A program made the position numbers and the translations under genes. A DNA stretch of 62,825 bases from contig NZ_KZ984542.1 of assembly GCF_003574425.1 (NCBI RefSeq), positions 1 through 62,825 on the forward strand, in the 5' to 3' direction. The notes under the pieces were generated by a model, which was not told where the DNA came from, searched no databases, and saw only the letters and a list, made by a program, of their open reading frames with translations. Positions 16,052-25,944 of the stretch are shown here, piece by piece. The stretch comes from Cysteiniphilum halobium (GTDB lineage Bacteria; Pseudomonadota; Gammaproteobacteria; Francisellales; Francisellaceae). The number at the start of each line of letters is the position of its first letter. The stretch's first letter is position 1.

Positions 16052-16640
16052 GCGTATGTTCAATTCAACAATGGGTGTAACATTCGGTTTATGTGCGCTA
16101 TTGTCAACCTCGGCAAGTTTTGCCGATGATATGGCAGTAGCAGCCAACGGAGCAATGTCACCTAAGGTTTCAATCAATCAAACATTTAAAACAAATCACA
16201 TTGATCTGCGCTTTTCCACGTTGTTAAAGGATGCGTTAAAGAATGGTGATAATCAAAAACTTCAACCTGTATTTTATTTTAATCAAAGCAGTGGGGTGAT
16301 GGCGTATGCTTTGACCGACAAAGTTGCGCGCGCCTTATCAGACAAAGATCGCAATGTTTATCAACTCATCGCAGGGGAAAGTGTTAGAGAAACCATTAAT
16401 CGATGGGCAAAATTTAATAACTATACGGTAGTTTATCAGACCGATGTTGATTTCCCAATTACACAAACGACAACGCTTTATGGGCAGTTTTTAAGTGAAG
16501 ATGGTGGTTCTGTATTGGCACAACTATTGGCATCACTTCAAGGCACCACAAATCCATTAAAAGCAGTTGCCAAATCAAATCACGTTTTACTCATTCAAAG
16601 TGATCAATATTCACCAACCTTATTGACGCCAGCCGCTTAG
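16044..16640 (+). CDS. TcpQ-domain pilus protein (PilL C-terminal part)
   Basis: 198 residues from the ATG behind GAGAGGGGAAAAAC, overlapping the previous stop by 8 bases. A longer frame lies inside the upstream gene and is not used. There is a signal peptide (cleavage near ASFADD). The C-terminal half, YQLIAGESVRETINRWAKFNNYTVVYQTDVDFPI... VLAQLLASLQG, is a TcpQ-type domain (LxxtLxxWaxxxgwxvxw...). TcpQ-like proteins stabilise or target the type IVb pilus secretin, here PilN. The split of PilL into two genes is the odd feature. Confidence 0.72.
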   Translation: MVKRMFNSTMGVTFGLCALLSTSASFADDMAVAANGAMSPKVSINQTFKTNHIDLRFSTLLKDALKNGDNQKLQPVFYFNQSSGVMAYALTDKVARALSDKDRNVYQLIAGESVRETINRWAKFNNYTVVYQTDVDFPITQTTTLYGQFLSEDGGSVLAQLLASLQGTTNPLKAVAKSNHVLLIQSDQYSPTLLTPAA

Positions 16641-16650
16641 GGGAAATTTC

Positions 16651-18372
16651 ATGCAAAACAACACATACAAAAGTCATAATTGCACCCAAAAAACGTCAAA
16701 ACAGCTATTTTTGACTAAAAATAACGCAAATATACATGGCTTTTTACGGCTAAATATAATGGCTATTTTATCATTTTCTATACTGGGTTTATCGGGTTGC
16801 GCGTTAAATATGAAAGCAACGGAAGATCAGGCAAATCATAATATTAAGGCAACAGACCATCTCGTTAATCAAGCGCAGATGAAGCCAAGTAGCGCATTGA
16901 TTCAGTTTGACAAAGGAATCTTTGTTGCGGATAAGGCATTTAAGGTTAAGGAAAAACCACAGCCTTTGCCTCAAGTGTTTGATGAGGGATTTTATTTTAA
17001 CAGTAATCAAAAGCTCACTTTAACACAGGTTTCTAATACCATTTCCGAGGAAACAGGGGTGATGATTCGTGTTTCAAATGATGCTAAAGCCTATATAGAA
17101 AATACCGACAAATCAACAGGTAAAAATGGAAGCAATCAAAGCAATGTCGTCAATAATCAACCGCCATTAACTGGTCATCAAGATGGTAAAGAAGATAACA
17201 AAGAACCAACAATGCAATTGCATTTTACAGGTACGCTAAAAGGGTTATTAAATCAAATCACCTCTAACAATGGCTTGTATTGGCAATATGATCACACTAC
17301 AGGGATTGTGCAAATTTTCCATTATGAAACCAAGACATTTGAAATTGATTTATTGCAGGGTAAAACACAAGTCAAAGACACCATTAAAAACAGCAGCTCG
17401 AATGATACATTAACACCGCAACTAAGCAGTGTTGACTATGACTCTGGGCAAACCAACCAATGGCAGGCGGCGGTTGATGTACTAAATAATATTATTGGTG
17501 GTAGTGGTAGTATTGGCGCATCACCCGAGTCAGGTTATATCACTGTCACCACAACACCTGATTTAATGGCACAAGCAGCCAGCTATATTGATAGACTCAA
17601 TAAAGCGGCAAGAAAGCGTATTGCGATTAAGGTAGATATTTATGATGTTGAGGCGACTAACGGTTCAAACTATGGCTTAAATTGGAATGCCATCTATAAA
17701 ACCACAAGTGCTGCTTTGAATTGGGATACGACAGGGATGCCTAATGCGTTGCCGAATCCTTTTTCATCAACCATTCAAACAGCGATTGCAAAGGCGGCAA
17801 TCAATTCAGGGATATTATCAGGCAGTCAGTTTATTTTTAGTGCTTTACAAAGTGTTGGTAAGACAACGTATGTTAAGGGAGATACGGCTTATACGGTCAA
17901 TGGACATCCTACGGCTTTGAATATCAGCACATCAATTGCTTATGTTAAGGAACGTGATGTCACTGTTACAGGTGGCGATACTGGTAGTGTTCAGGCAAGC
18001 ACGACACCTGGTACGATCAACACAGGCTTTTTACTTAAATTCATGCCACGCATCATCAAAGGTAATGAGGTGCTTTTAAATTTATCTGTTGGCATGTCGT
18101 CACTTAAAAGCATGCGTGAATCAAAAACAGGCTCAGGTGACAACGAGAGTTACGTTGAGCTGCCAACGACTGAATCAAAAAACTTTATGCAAGCCTTGCC
18201 GCTTGAATCAGGGCAATCATTTATTTTGGCAGCCTTTCATGATGACGGTGCCAGTGTCGGTGAAAACTCAATTGATGGTAAGCACTGGGCATTAGGCGGC
18301 AATAAAGCCACTTCTAAAGTGCATGATATGACGGTTGTTGTCGTCACACCTTACATTATCAGTAATAACTAG
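16651..18372 (+). CDS. pilN: Type IVb pilus secretin lipoprotein PilN
   Basis: 573 residues. A lipoprotein signal ends in LSGC at about residue 50, a long N-terminus for the family; an internal ATG at 16759 (IMAILSF) would give a shorter leader. The secretin core is seen in the N-domain segment LKGLLNQITSNNGLYWQYD, the GQTNQWQAAVDVLNNIIGGSGSI stretch, YIDRLNKAARKRIAIKVDIYDVE, and the beta-rich C-terminus with VTGGDTGSVQAS and a final MTVVVVTPYI. It forms the outer-membrane ring for the pilus. Order pilL-N-O-P-Q-R-S-V is as in R64 and PAPI-1-like islands. Confidence 0.85.
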   Translation: MQNNTYKSHNCTQKTSKQLFLTKNNANIHGFLRLNIMAILSFSILGLSGCALNMKATEDQANHNIKATDHLVNQAQMKPSSALIQFDKGIFVADKAFKVKEKPQPLPQVFDEGFYFNSNQKLTLTQVSNTISEETGVMIRVSNDAKAYIENTDKSTGKNGSNQSNVVNNQPPLTGHQDGKEDNKEPTMQLHFTGTLKGLLNQITSNNGLYWQYDHTTGIVQIFHYETKTFEIDLLQGKTQVKDTIKNSSSNDTLTPQLSSVDYDSGQTNQWQAAVDVLNNIIGGSGSIGASPESGYITVTTTPDLMAQAASYIDRLNKAARKRIAIKVDIYDVEATNGSNYGLNWNAIYKTTSAALNWDTTGMPNALPNPFSSTIQTAIAKAAINSGILSGSQFIFSALQSVGKTTYVKGDTAYTVNGHPTALNISTSIAYVKERDVTVTGGDTGSVQASTTPGTINTGFLLKFMPRIIKGNEVLLNLSVGMSSLKSMRESKTGSGDNESYVELPTTESKNFMQALPLESGQSFILAAFHDDGASVGENSIDGKHWALGGNKATSKVHDMTVVVVTPYIISNN

Positions 18373-18389
18373 CCAGACAGGTGCGCAAT

Positions 18390-19841
18390 ATGTTAATCAG
18401 TGAACAATATCGACATTATGGCTTTAATGCCCGAATCACCAGTCAAAGCAGGCGGCAGTGGCTTAAGGAATTTAAAGGGATTAAGGCAAAACTAGGTGTT
18501 TACCTTGCCTCAGGTCAGTTAAGTTTGACGTATGCCGATGATGGCAAACTGGGTGCAAAAGGTAAGGTGTCTTTTGTTGGTGCTTTAGCGCATGTTTATC
18601 AAAATGCCATTGTGATTAGTGATCAGATTTTTAAGGATTCAAACGATGCGCAAAATCCGCAAAATGCGAAAAATGAGCAAGATAGGCAGAATGAGTCAAG
18701 CGCATTAAATAAAAGCTATTGGTTTGGCTGTGTTATTAATGGCAACTTAATTCCGACAGGATCAACTTTACCGAATCCGACAGGTGATGATGTCGCTTAT
18801 TCCAGTGATTACTTTTTCAGTGAATCTAAGCTTTTTGAAATGCTACCTCTTTTGGTATCACAATTAAAAGAGCAGCTAAGTCAGGATAGTGCGATTAAAG
18901 TGATTTTAGCAGTAAATGATGACATTATTAGAAGCCAAATTGAGATGTTGTTATCTGTATTGTTGGTTGAACTAGAGGATATTGAACCTCTTTTAGCGAC
19001 CTTTGAATTACTGCCTAAAAAACAACTATCTTCCTTAACTTTAAAGCCGATTAAACCAAGTGTGTCAGGTAGTAAGTTATTGGTGCTTATCATCGTGGTT
19101 GGGTTGATTATTGGTGGCTTTAGCTATTATCGACACCAACAGCAAGTACAATCTTTACAAAGCGCACGTGATGCTCAAATTCAGAGGAGTATTAGAGCGC
19201 GTCAAGCCAATTTAGCGATGTTGAAGTCAAACTTTATTCAAATGTTAAATAAAGTCAATGCTCACCGTGTCTTAACGGTCATTGATGATCAACTGAAAGC
19301 GCTTACTTATTTAAGCCAAGGATGGGTGCTTAATAGCATAGATTACACGCAAGATCAAAGAGATACACTCGTGTTGAACTATCATCGCTTAGGCTATGGC
19401 AATTTAAATGGTGTCCTTAAGCTTAATGAGACGTTAGGCTCACCAAAAATGGACATCGATCAAGGTGCCAACAATGCCAAGATGTATCTTCAGATTAAAA
19501 CACTAAGTGTTTCTGACCAAGATCATCTCATCAATGCCAGTGCGTTTGACAATGCTTCATCCAGAGTGATGCAGATGAGCGCGTTTATTTCAGCGTTGCA
19601 GTCATCAACACAGCTCATTGGCACAACACTGAAATATCAACTACAAAGCAGTCAAATTAAAAACAACAAACAGGTGCAGGACATTCTTGTTACAGGCACG
19701 ACATCATTAGGGCTTTTAGCATTAATTGACGCAGTTAAAGCAAAGCAGTTTGTCATCATTAACAGCTTGCATCTTTCATTTAATGACAAGGCGATCAGTG
19801 TCATTAATCAGTTTCAATTTAAAGGGGTTATTTATGAATAA
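18390..19841 (+). CDS. pilO: Type IVb pilus inner-membrane protein PilO
   Basis: 483 residues from the ATG at 18390, eight bases after CAGG; the upstream GTG at 18381 is too close to it. An N-terminal cytoplasmic domain of ~230 residues is followed by one transmembrane helix (LLVLIIVVGLIIGGFSYY, about residues 232-250) and a periplasmic coiled-coil/ferredoxin-like domain of ~230 residues. This is the PilO2/PilO layout in which the protein links the cytoplasmic ATPase to the secretin. It overlaps pilP by 8 bases. Assignment rests on topology and gene order more than on motifs. Confidence 0.75.
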   Translation: MLISEQYRHYGFNARITSQSRRQWLKEFKGIKAKLGVYLASGQLSLTYADDGKLGAKGKVSFVGALAHVYQNAIVISDQIFKDSNDAQNPQNAKNEQDRQNESSALNKSYWFGCVINGNLIPTGSTLPNPTGDDVAYSSDYFFSESKLFEMLPLLVSQLKEQLSQDSAIKVILAVNDDIIRSQIEMLLSVLLVELEDIEPLLATFELLPKKQLSSLTLKPIKPSVSGSKLLVLIIVVGLIIGGFSYYRHQQQVQSLQSARDAQIQRSIRARQANLAMLKSNFIQMLNKVNAHRVLTVIDDQLKALTYLSQGWVLNSIDYTQDQRDTLVLNYHRLGYGNLNGVLKLNETLGSPKMDIDQGANNAKMYLQIKTLSVSDQDHLINASAFDNASSRVMQMSAFISALQSSTQLIGTTLKYQLQSSQIKNNKQVQDILVTGTTSLGLLALIDAVKAKQFVIINSLHLSFNDKAISVINQFQFKGVIYE

Positions 19842-20448
19842 GAGAGTAAAGTATTTAGCGAGCCTTGGTATCAGTTGTTTTGCGTTAAATATATATGCAG
19901 CAGATGCTTCAAATGCAACAAACATCAAAAAAACCAAAACCACTGAAAGCAATCCAACGATGCAGATTGATCAATTAACGCAGCAGATGCAGTTAGAACA
20001 AGCGCATAATGCGCTGTTAAGTGAACAGGTAAAGTCTGCGAAGTTAAAAGCTGATCTGGATCATCTTCAAACAAATGGTGATCCAGCCCTTTCAATGCAA
20101 GTGGATGTTTCTCCTACATCTTCTGCTTCTCCTACTTCTTCGGCACAGACAGCGAATGTTAGTAGTGCAACAAAACCGCAGATGACAGACTATGACCAAG
20201 GATTCAAGCTGATTCAGGTATCAGGTAATGCTAAAAATCCAACGGCTTTTATTCAATATCAAGGCAGTGTGGCGCAAGTTAAAAAGGGTGATGTAATTGC
20301 GGATATCTGGACGGTTCAAAAAATCACCTCGGCTTATGTTTTACTCATGAACCAGAAAAACAAAATAACACAGCAATTATATATTGCAGCAGCGCCACAG
20401 ATATCTTCTAAAAAATCAGACAACAACGGATTTAATCCGTTTAATTAA
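19834..20448 (+). CDS. pilP: Type IVb pilus biogenesis protein PilP
   Basis: 204 residues starting at the ATG just inside the end of pilO, with AAGGGG upstream; the longer frame from 19726 is a shadow within pilO. It has a signal peptide (cleavage near IYAADA), a helical coiled-coil section (QIDQLTQQMQLEQAHNALLSEQVKSAKL) and a C-terminal beta domain (FIQYQGSVAQVKKGDVIADIWTVQKI) as in PilP family proteins. PilP is periplasmic and works with PilN and PilO. It ends 11 bases before pilQ. Confidence 0.78.
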   Translation: MNKRVKYLASLGISCFALNIYAADASNATNIKKTKTTESNPTMQIDQLTQQMQLEQAHNALLSEQVKSAKLKADLDHLQTNGDPALSMQVDVSPTSSASPTSSAQTANVSSATKPQMTDYDQGFKLIQVSGNAKNPTAFIQYQGSVAQVKKGDVIADIWTVQKITSAYVLLMNQKNKITQQLYIAAAPQISSKKSDNNGFNPFN

Positions 20449-20459
20449 GGGGTGAAATA

Positions 20460-22148
20460 ATGGAATATCAACAGTTAAGCGATTTAAGCTATCGACCTAA
20501 CCGTCTATTGTTTGAATCACAATTATGTAAAGAGGATAAAGCAGATTTTGCACTAGGCGAAGCCAATGGCACGCATTTTGTCGCATTGATTGATATTAAT
20601 AAATGCCATGATCAAACCTTACTTAATCGCATTGCCAATTATCGCTTACAGGCAAAGTCGGAATATCAGCTAAATGACAGTAAAACCTACTTTGTAAAGC
20701 CCAGTGTGCTTGCCGAAGCTAGAAGTAAGGTTGACGATGGCACATTTTATGATGGCAAAAAACTACTGGCTGATTTTGATCAGTTATTGCAAATAGCGAT
20801 CAATCGTAAAGTCACTGATATTCATGTCATTGTGCAGCCATTAGGCGCACGTATTGAATTTAGACAATTCAGAGAACTGGTGCTGTATAAAGAATATGAT
20901 GTGCAATATATCAACTCACTGATAGCAGCGATCTATAATGACCAAGGTGAAGAGCAGTCCAAAGATGGTGAATTTAACCCATCAAAGATTCAACAGACAG
21001 TGATTGAACGCTTTATTGATCAAAAGAAATACCGTATTCGTTTTTCATCAATGAATATTGATTCAAGTAACGCAGGAGCAAATAAGCACTTACTTTCAGC
21101 TTACTATGCGCCACTACGTATTTTACCAACAGATATGAGTGCAATTAAACCCTTAGCTGAATTAGGCTATCGTCAAGATCAGCTTGCTTTGTTAACGCAT
21201 ACAATTTTAGCTGATTCAGGCGTTGTGATTTTTTCAGGGCAATTGAATTCGGGTAAATCAACGACACTTGGCTCATTGCTTAAAATAATTCGATTCAAAT
21301 ATCCGAGTAAGCGCGTTGTGTCAGTTGAATCACCGCCTGAGTATATTATTGATGGCGTGATGCAACACCCAGTGCATACCTCTGTTGATATGAGTGATCA
21401 AGAGATGTCACAAGCTTACAAACGTGCGATGAATGCCTGTGCCAGATCGGATATGAATATTGGTTTTATTAATGAGATTAGAAATGAAGATACCGCAGGA
21501 TTTGCCAAATGGGTGGTTGAAGCAGGGCATTTATTTTTATCGACCGTTCATGCACAAAGCGCATTAGGTATTGTCAATCGCCTACAGTCGTTTGGCATTG
21601 AGCGCGACATTGTCTGCTCACCTAAGTTTATTCAGTTATTAGTCAATCAAGCCTTAATACAGACGCTATGTCCACATTGCGCTTTAGGTATTGATGCGAC
21701 TACTAGTGAAGATGAAGATACTCAAGCGATGTTGTTAAGATTACATAGTATGCTTAAAACATATGTTCTCACCGATTATCTTTCTGCTATTCGGTTTAGA
21801 AATAAGCAAGGGTGTAGTCATTGCACTGGTGGTATTAACGGCTTAACAGTAGTTGCTGAAATGGTCAAGCCAACTGGCGAGCTGTTAACTTTACTCAGCC
21901 AAAATAAGCACATTGATGCTTATTTATACTGGCGTGGTCAGGGCGCGTTAACCGTAAAGGAATCTGCCATTTTAAAAGTCATCCAAGGCGAAGTGTGCCC
22001 AAGCTCATTAGAAGCAGAATTGGGTGCTATTAATGAAGTTGATATGCTCGACTCTTTAGGGGATGTATTTTTCAAAGAGATTTTATGTCCATTTTTAGAG
22101 AAATCATCTATTGAAAAAACAAGTGAGACACATCATGCAATGGTTTAA
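20460..22148 (+). CDS. pilQ: Pilus assembly/secretion ATPase PilQ
   Basis: 562 residues. Walker A is FSGQLNSGKSTT at about residues 256-267. The secretion ATPase features follow: SVESPPEYII (Asp box equivalent), FINEIRNEDTA (Walker B with E-I-R), and HLFLSTVHAQSALGIVNRL (His box). The C-terminal part has a CxxC pair (CPHCALG and CSHCTGG) as in PilB/GspE-type ATPases with a zinc site. It powers extension of the thin pilus from the cytoplasmic face. Its end overlaps pilR by 14 bases. Confidence 0.88.
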   Translation: MEYQQLSDLSYRPNRLLFESQLCKEDKADFALGEANGTHFVALIDINKCHDQTLLNRIANYRLQAKSEYQLNDSKTYFVKPSVLAEARSKVDDGTFYDGKKLLADFDQLLQIAINRKVTDIHVIVQPLGARIEFRQFRELVLYKEYDVQYINSLIAAIYNDQGEEQSKDGEFNPSKIQQTVIERFIDQKKYRIRFSSMNIDSSNAGANKHLLSAYYAPLRILPTDMSAIKPLAELGYRQDQLALLTHTILADSGVVIFSGQLNSGKSTTLGSLLKIIRFKYPSKRVVSVESPPEYIIDGVMQHPVHTSVDMSDQEMSQAYKRAMNACARSDMNIGFINEIRNEDTAGFAKWVVEAGHLFLSTVHAQSALGIVNRLQSFGIERDIVCSPKFIQLLVNQALIQTLCPHCALGIDATTSEDEDTQAMLLRLHSMLKTYVLTDYLSAIRFRNKQGCSHCTGGINGLTVVAEMVKPTGELLTLLSQNKHIDAYLYWRGQGALTVKESAILKVIQGEVCPSSLEAELGAINEVDMLDSLGDVFFKEILCPFLEKSSIEKTSETHHAMV

Positions 22149-23304
22149 TAGCATCAAACAGGTGACAAGTAAAGAAAGCAGAAATGCGTTCGCGCATTCA
22201 GCGCAACATAGAGTAAGTAACAGTCTCTATAGCCCGCTAAAACAACGCTTTATAGCCTTTCAGTTTAACACAAAGCAACGCACTGCTTTTTATGAAACGC
22301 TAATGATGTTGTTGGAGGTTGGCAGCTTTTCGAATGCTATTGCTCAGATGTTAGAGACTTACAGCAAACATGCACGTAAGTATTTTGATAACAGACAAGT
22401 CATGATTGAGGTTTTAAAAGACATTCAATATCGCCATAACAGTTTAGGTTTCAGCTCATTTGACGCGATGCGTCCTTATTTGCCAAAGACTGAGCTAATG
22501 ATGCTTGCCAGTGCTAAGGAAATTGACAAAACAGCCATTGAGAACACTTTATCTGTTACACGCAAATTAAGCAGCATGAAAAAACGCATTAGCAAAAGCC
22601 TTGTGTCACCAATGGTGAATTTTGCTGCGATGATTGGCTTGTTAATGATGGTGCATTTCACCTTAAAGCCTGTCGTTGAAAGCACAGGTAAAATGGCAAG
22701 TTTAGCGGCTAGTACCAAAGTATTGTTTGGTTTGAGTGATTTAATCGTAAATCAATACATTGTTCTGGTATTGGCAGTCATTATTTTATCGATTGCCGTA
22801 ATCATTACTTTACCGCAAGTGACCGCGCAATGGCGTATTGTGATTCTTGATAAGTTACCTGTTTTTTCAATTTACAAAAAAGTCATGATGATCCGTTTTC
22901 TGATTACCTTAGCCTTGATGCTCAAAGGTAATGATAAAAACAGGACAAGTCGTTTACCGATTCCTGAATCGATTAAAAGCATGGTGCGTTTTAGTAATCG
23001 CTATTTGTGTTTTTTTATTCATCGTCAACAACAGCTTATTACTCAAGGTAAAAGCTCAGGCGAGGTTTTAACACAAAGCGGATTATTCGCAAAAGACACT
23101 GTCGCCATGATTGAGATGTACAGCAAGTCCAATCAGTTAGAGCGGGGGATTTATGCGCTAGGGCACGATTATTTAGATAAGCAGATTGAAAAGATGGAGT
23201 CTACCTTTCAGGTGATCAACTACCTATTTTTAGTGGGATTAGGGGCATTTATGGCATGGTATGCGATGCTGATTTTCAGCTTGCAGAGTGCGTTTTCAGG
23301 TTAA
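22135..23304 (+). CDS. pilR: Pilus inner-membrane platform protein PilR
   Basis: 389 residues from ATG 22135 within the end of pilQ. The protein has the GspF/PilC type II platform arrangement: a cytoplasmic helical domain, a hydrophobic segment (NFAAMIGLLMMVHFTLK), a second (YIVLVLAVIILSIAVIITL), a second helical domain, and a C-terminal membrane helix (YLFLVGLGAFMAWYAMLIFSLQ). It should form the inner-membrane base driven by PilQ. The family call is supported by topology, length and position. Confidence 0.82.
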   Translation: MQWFNSIKQVTSKESRNAFAHSAQHRVSNSLYSPLKQRFIAFQFNTKQRTAFYETLMMLLEVGSFSNAIAQMLETYSKHARKYFDNRQVMIEVLKDIQYRHNSLGFSSFDAMRPYLPKTELMMLASAKEIDKTAIENTLSVTRKLSSMKKRISKSLVSPMVNFAAMIGLLMMVHFTLKPVVESTGKMASLAASTKVLFGLSDLIVNQYIVLVLAVIILSIAVIITLPQVTAQWRIVILDKLPVFSIYKKVMMIRFLITLALMLKGNDKNRTSRLPIPESIKSMVRFSNRYLCFFIHRQQQLITQGKSSGEVLTQSGLFAKDTVAMIEMYSKSNQLERGIYALGHDYLDKQIEKMESTFQVINYLFLVGLGAFMAWYAMLIFSLQSAFSG

Positions 23305-23332
23305 TTCAATGGATCAAAGAGGAGAGTATAAA

Positions 23333-23911
23333 GTGATTAATTCAGGCAGCTTAAAAAATAAAGGTAAGCAACATAAGCAATATAAGCAATACAAACAACA
23401 TCGACAAGGTGGCTGGGGCTTAATTGAAATTATTATTGTGCTAGCGATTATTTCCATCTTAGTGGTGTTAGTGATTGCATTAGGCACCAAAGCAACCAGT
23501 AAGGCTAAAGATCAAAACATTACAGATACTGTTGAATTCATCTCGAAAGGCATTAATGAGATGTATGCTTCAACGGGGAATTACACAGGTTTAGTGACAG
23601 CAGATGCAATTCCCTTGGCACCTAAGAATATTTTGCATGGGGCAGGAGCTGCTCAAGTGATGGGTACACCTTGGTATGGTGGCAATAATGCCTCAACCAT
23701 CACTCTTGAACCGACACCAACCAATAGTCAGTTTATCGTGACATTGAATCAAATCCCGAATGATGATTGCACCAAGATTGGCGGGGCATTTTTTAATGTG
23801 GCTGCATCAATTTCAGCTAATGCAGTAGTTGCTGCGAATCCGCATGCTTTGGCAACACAATGTGCAGCGGGTGCAGGAGGCAATTCTGATTTAGCGCTGA
23901 CGTTTAATTGA
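23333..23911 (+). CDS. pilS: Major type IVb prepilin PilS
   Basis: 192 residues if started at GTG 23333, which has AGAGGAGAG eight bases upstream; ATG 23309 is an alternative without a ribosome site. The long basic leader ends in RQGG and cleavage before Trp gives WGLIEIIIVLAIISILVVLVIAL, the type IV pilin helix with Glu at position 5. An N-terminal Trp after cleavage is what the R64 PilS pilin shows. Two cysteines near the C-terminus (DDCTKIGG and ATQCAAG) would form the pilin disulphide loop. The peptidase gene is at 56928. Confidence 0.85.
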   Translation: MINSGSLKNKGKQHKQYKQYKQHRQGGWGLIEIIIVLAIISILVVLVIALGTKATSKAKDQNITDTVEFISKGINEMYASTGNYTGLVTADAIPLAPKNILHGAGAAQVMGTPWYGGNNASTITLEPTPTNSQFIVTLNQIPNDDCTKIGGAFFNVAASISANAVVAANPHALATQCAAGAGGNSDLALTFN

Positions 23912-23947
23912 TCATTGCAAAGTATTAAAAGACAAAAGGTAATTGAC

Positions 23948-25462
23948 ATGGCACAGCAATCTATACAACCAAACAGATCAAAGGCTTTGAAAGCGAATAA
24001 ACAAAGAAAACAAAGCAAAGAGCAAGGCTTTATGCTGTTGTCTTTGGTTTTTGTATTAATGATTGTCTCAATGATGGTTGTAACTTATTACTGGCATCAA
24101 GCCGAAGAAGAGCGCGCCACTAAAGCTAAAATATTAGGAAACCAACTAGCTGAATATGTCTCTGCGGTTGAAGCAAGGCTCTCAGGTGATACCACGTTTG
24201 CGGTTGGCAACTATGCGGATTTGAACTTTTTGAAAAGTGCTACCTGTCATGGTGGTACTTCACCGAATGATTATGTGCCGTGTGATTTTGCTTTTACGAT
24301 GTTTCAGCATGATTTAATGGCGAATAATCCAGTGACACAGGTAACAAATATCACAAACCCACGCAAAACAGCGACAATTACCTTGTCAGCCATTAGCAAA
24401 TTAGACGGCAATGCGCGTGTAATCTCCCCTTATTTAGCAGCAATTGTTTTAAGTGCTGCTAAGGCGCATTTAGGGGCGGATCAGCATGCTGTTTATAACG
24501 GTGCTGCCACATGGCATTTTGATCGTGCAACGGCAGTCATTAGCGTTGATGTTAATGTGGTTGGCACCAATAGCGTGTGGTTGAGAACCGATGGTGGCAA
24601 TATGATGTTGGCTGATTTGCACTTTGATCCAACACAGCCTGTTAATCATCGACAAATTGATAATGTATCTAATATCAATATAAACAATGCCGATGCCCAG
24701 ATTAATGGCAATGGGAATTTGACAATACAAAGTATTGGTCAAATGAATCAGGTGGCAGCCGAGCTTATGCAGAAAGCCACGAATAATTACCAAGTCACGG
24801 CAGGACAACAGGCGTATATTGGTGGCAATGTTGCCAAGTTGGTCGGTGATGCTCAGGCTGATGTTGCCAGCGGCAGCAATCAGATCACGATTGACCCAAG
24901 TAAAATCACCTTTACAGGGGTGGATTTTGATGACAACAGCACAACAACTAATCTCAACTCAAGCATTACCAATATTAATCGCAATAATGGTCAGGTGTAT
25001 TTAGGAAATCAGTCAGGAGTTGCGGGTGATTCAAATGTCACCGTTAATGATATGACGATTCATGCCAATATCAATGGTAAACAAGATCAGAAGTTAAGTG
25101 ATTTAATAAAAAATATAGGAATAGAACCTCACGATGGTTATTGCAGCAATAAATGCGTTAACCTCCCATTTTCAGTCACCACAGGAAGAACAGGACATGC
25201 ACAGCTTACTATTTATGGTGGCTCACGAAGTGTTTATGGCGGTGCCTATATATTGCTTAGGTTAAAGCACAATGGAACGGTACTAAAGCAGTATGGAATC
25301 ACAATGAATGAGCATGAGGGAACCTATGCCATTGCTAACCCTATGTTTCAGTATGACTTTAAGGGTGCAATTAACACCACATACACAGGGTTTGCAGTCG
25401 CTGATGATGGTGGGGGTAATAGAGACCCACAATATTTAGGTTGGTCATATATTCCATATTGA
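23948..25462 (+). CDS. pilV: Minor prepilin PilV (tip adhesin)
   Basis: 504 residues from ATG 23948 behind AAAAGG. The leader ends in KEQG followed by FMLLSLVFVLMIVSMMVVTYYW, a type IV prepilin helix that lacks the Glu at position 5, as minor pilins can. The long body contains repeated Asn/Ile-rich units (NVSNININNADAQ, TTNLNSSITNINRNN), suggesting a beta-solenoid stalk, and a C-terminal domain with two cysteines (GYCSNKCVNLP) that would be the receptor-recognising tip. In R64 the PilV tail is varied by a shufflon. No inverted shufflon repeats were seen here. Confidence 0.8.
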   Translation: MAQQSIQPNRSKALKANKQRKQSKEQGFMLLSLVFVLMIVSMMVVTYYWHQAEEERATKAKILGNQLAEYVSAVEARLSGDTTFAVGNYADLNFLKSATCHGGTSPNDYVPCDFAFTMFQHDLMANNPVTQVTNITNPRKTATITLSAISKLDGNARVISPYLAAIVLSAAKAHLGADQHAVYNGAATWHFDRATAVISVDVNVVGTNSVWLRTDGGNMMLADLHFDPTQPVNHRQIDNVSNININNADAQINGNGNLTIQSIGQMNQVAAELMQKATNNYQVTAGQQAYIGGNVAKLVGDAQADVASGSNQITIDPSKITFTGVDFDDNSTTTNLNSSITNINRNNGQVYLGNQSGVAGDSNVTVNDMTIHANINGKQDQKLSDLIKNIGIEPHDGYCSNKCVNLPFSVTTGRTGHAQLTIYGGSRSVYGGAYILLRLKHNGTVLKQYGITMNEHEGTYAIANPMFQYDFKGAINTTYTGFAVADDGGGNRDPQYLGWSYIPY

Positions 25463-25514
25463 AGATTTGACAATAGAAATAACCAACAAAAAAAGAAAAA
25501 AATAGGAGAAAAGA

Positions 25515-25886
25515 ATGAAATACAAACCAAAAGAAATCCACAAAGTAATTGCTAACGGCAAAGTAGGCTTCAAAGTCATCGCATGGGATGAGACTTACTC
25601 ACAAAAAGGCGAGGAAATGACGACAGTAACGCTATTGCTTGAAGATAGCAGTGGAGTGACGAAAGAAATCAAAGATCACTTTTTAAATTCTGAAAAGATG
25701 ATTTTTAAGTTAGGGATTTTTGCCAAAGCAATTGGCGTTTATGACAAGTATATGACATGTGAATTAGAAGAAAGCGATGTGTTGAATAAGACTGGGCATT
25801 GCAAAATTGATCGAATTGATAATCCATTTAAGGACGCTCAAACAGAGAAAATTATTGCGATTACTGAATACTACGAGAAGAAGTAA
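25515..25886 (+). CDS. DUF669-like small protein
   Basis: 123 residues. GFKVIAWDETYSQKGEEM, then TVTLLLEDSSGVTKEIKDHFL, then KMIFKLGIFAKAIGVYDKY and a final GHCKIDRIDNP follow the pattern of DUF669 proteins, which in phages sit beside recombination and single-strand DNA-binding genes. The ribosome site AGGAGAAAAG is good. Its place between the pilus and secretion genes is odd for such a protein. It might bind single-stranded DNA or have been co-opted. The family link is by sequence pattern only. Confidence 0.55.
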   Translation: MKYKPKEIHKVIANGKVGFKVIAWDETYSQKGEEMTTVTLLLEDSSGVTKEIKDHFLNSEKMIFKLGIFAKAIGVYDKYMTCELEESDVLNKTGHCKIDRIDNPFKDAQTEKIIAITEYYEKK

Positions 25887-25944
25887 AAACAGTAAATAAT
25901 TGAAGTGAAAGAATACAGGTAAATAAAGGCATAGAGGTGTGGTG

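Noticed and set aside
23948-25462. Shufflon in pilV
   Set aside because: No inverted repeats of the R64 sfx type and no alternative 3' ends after pilV; the recombinases are 29 kb away.
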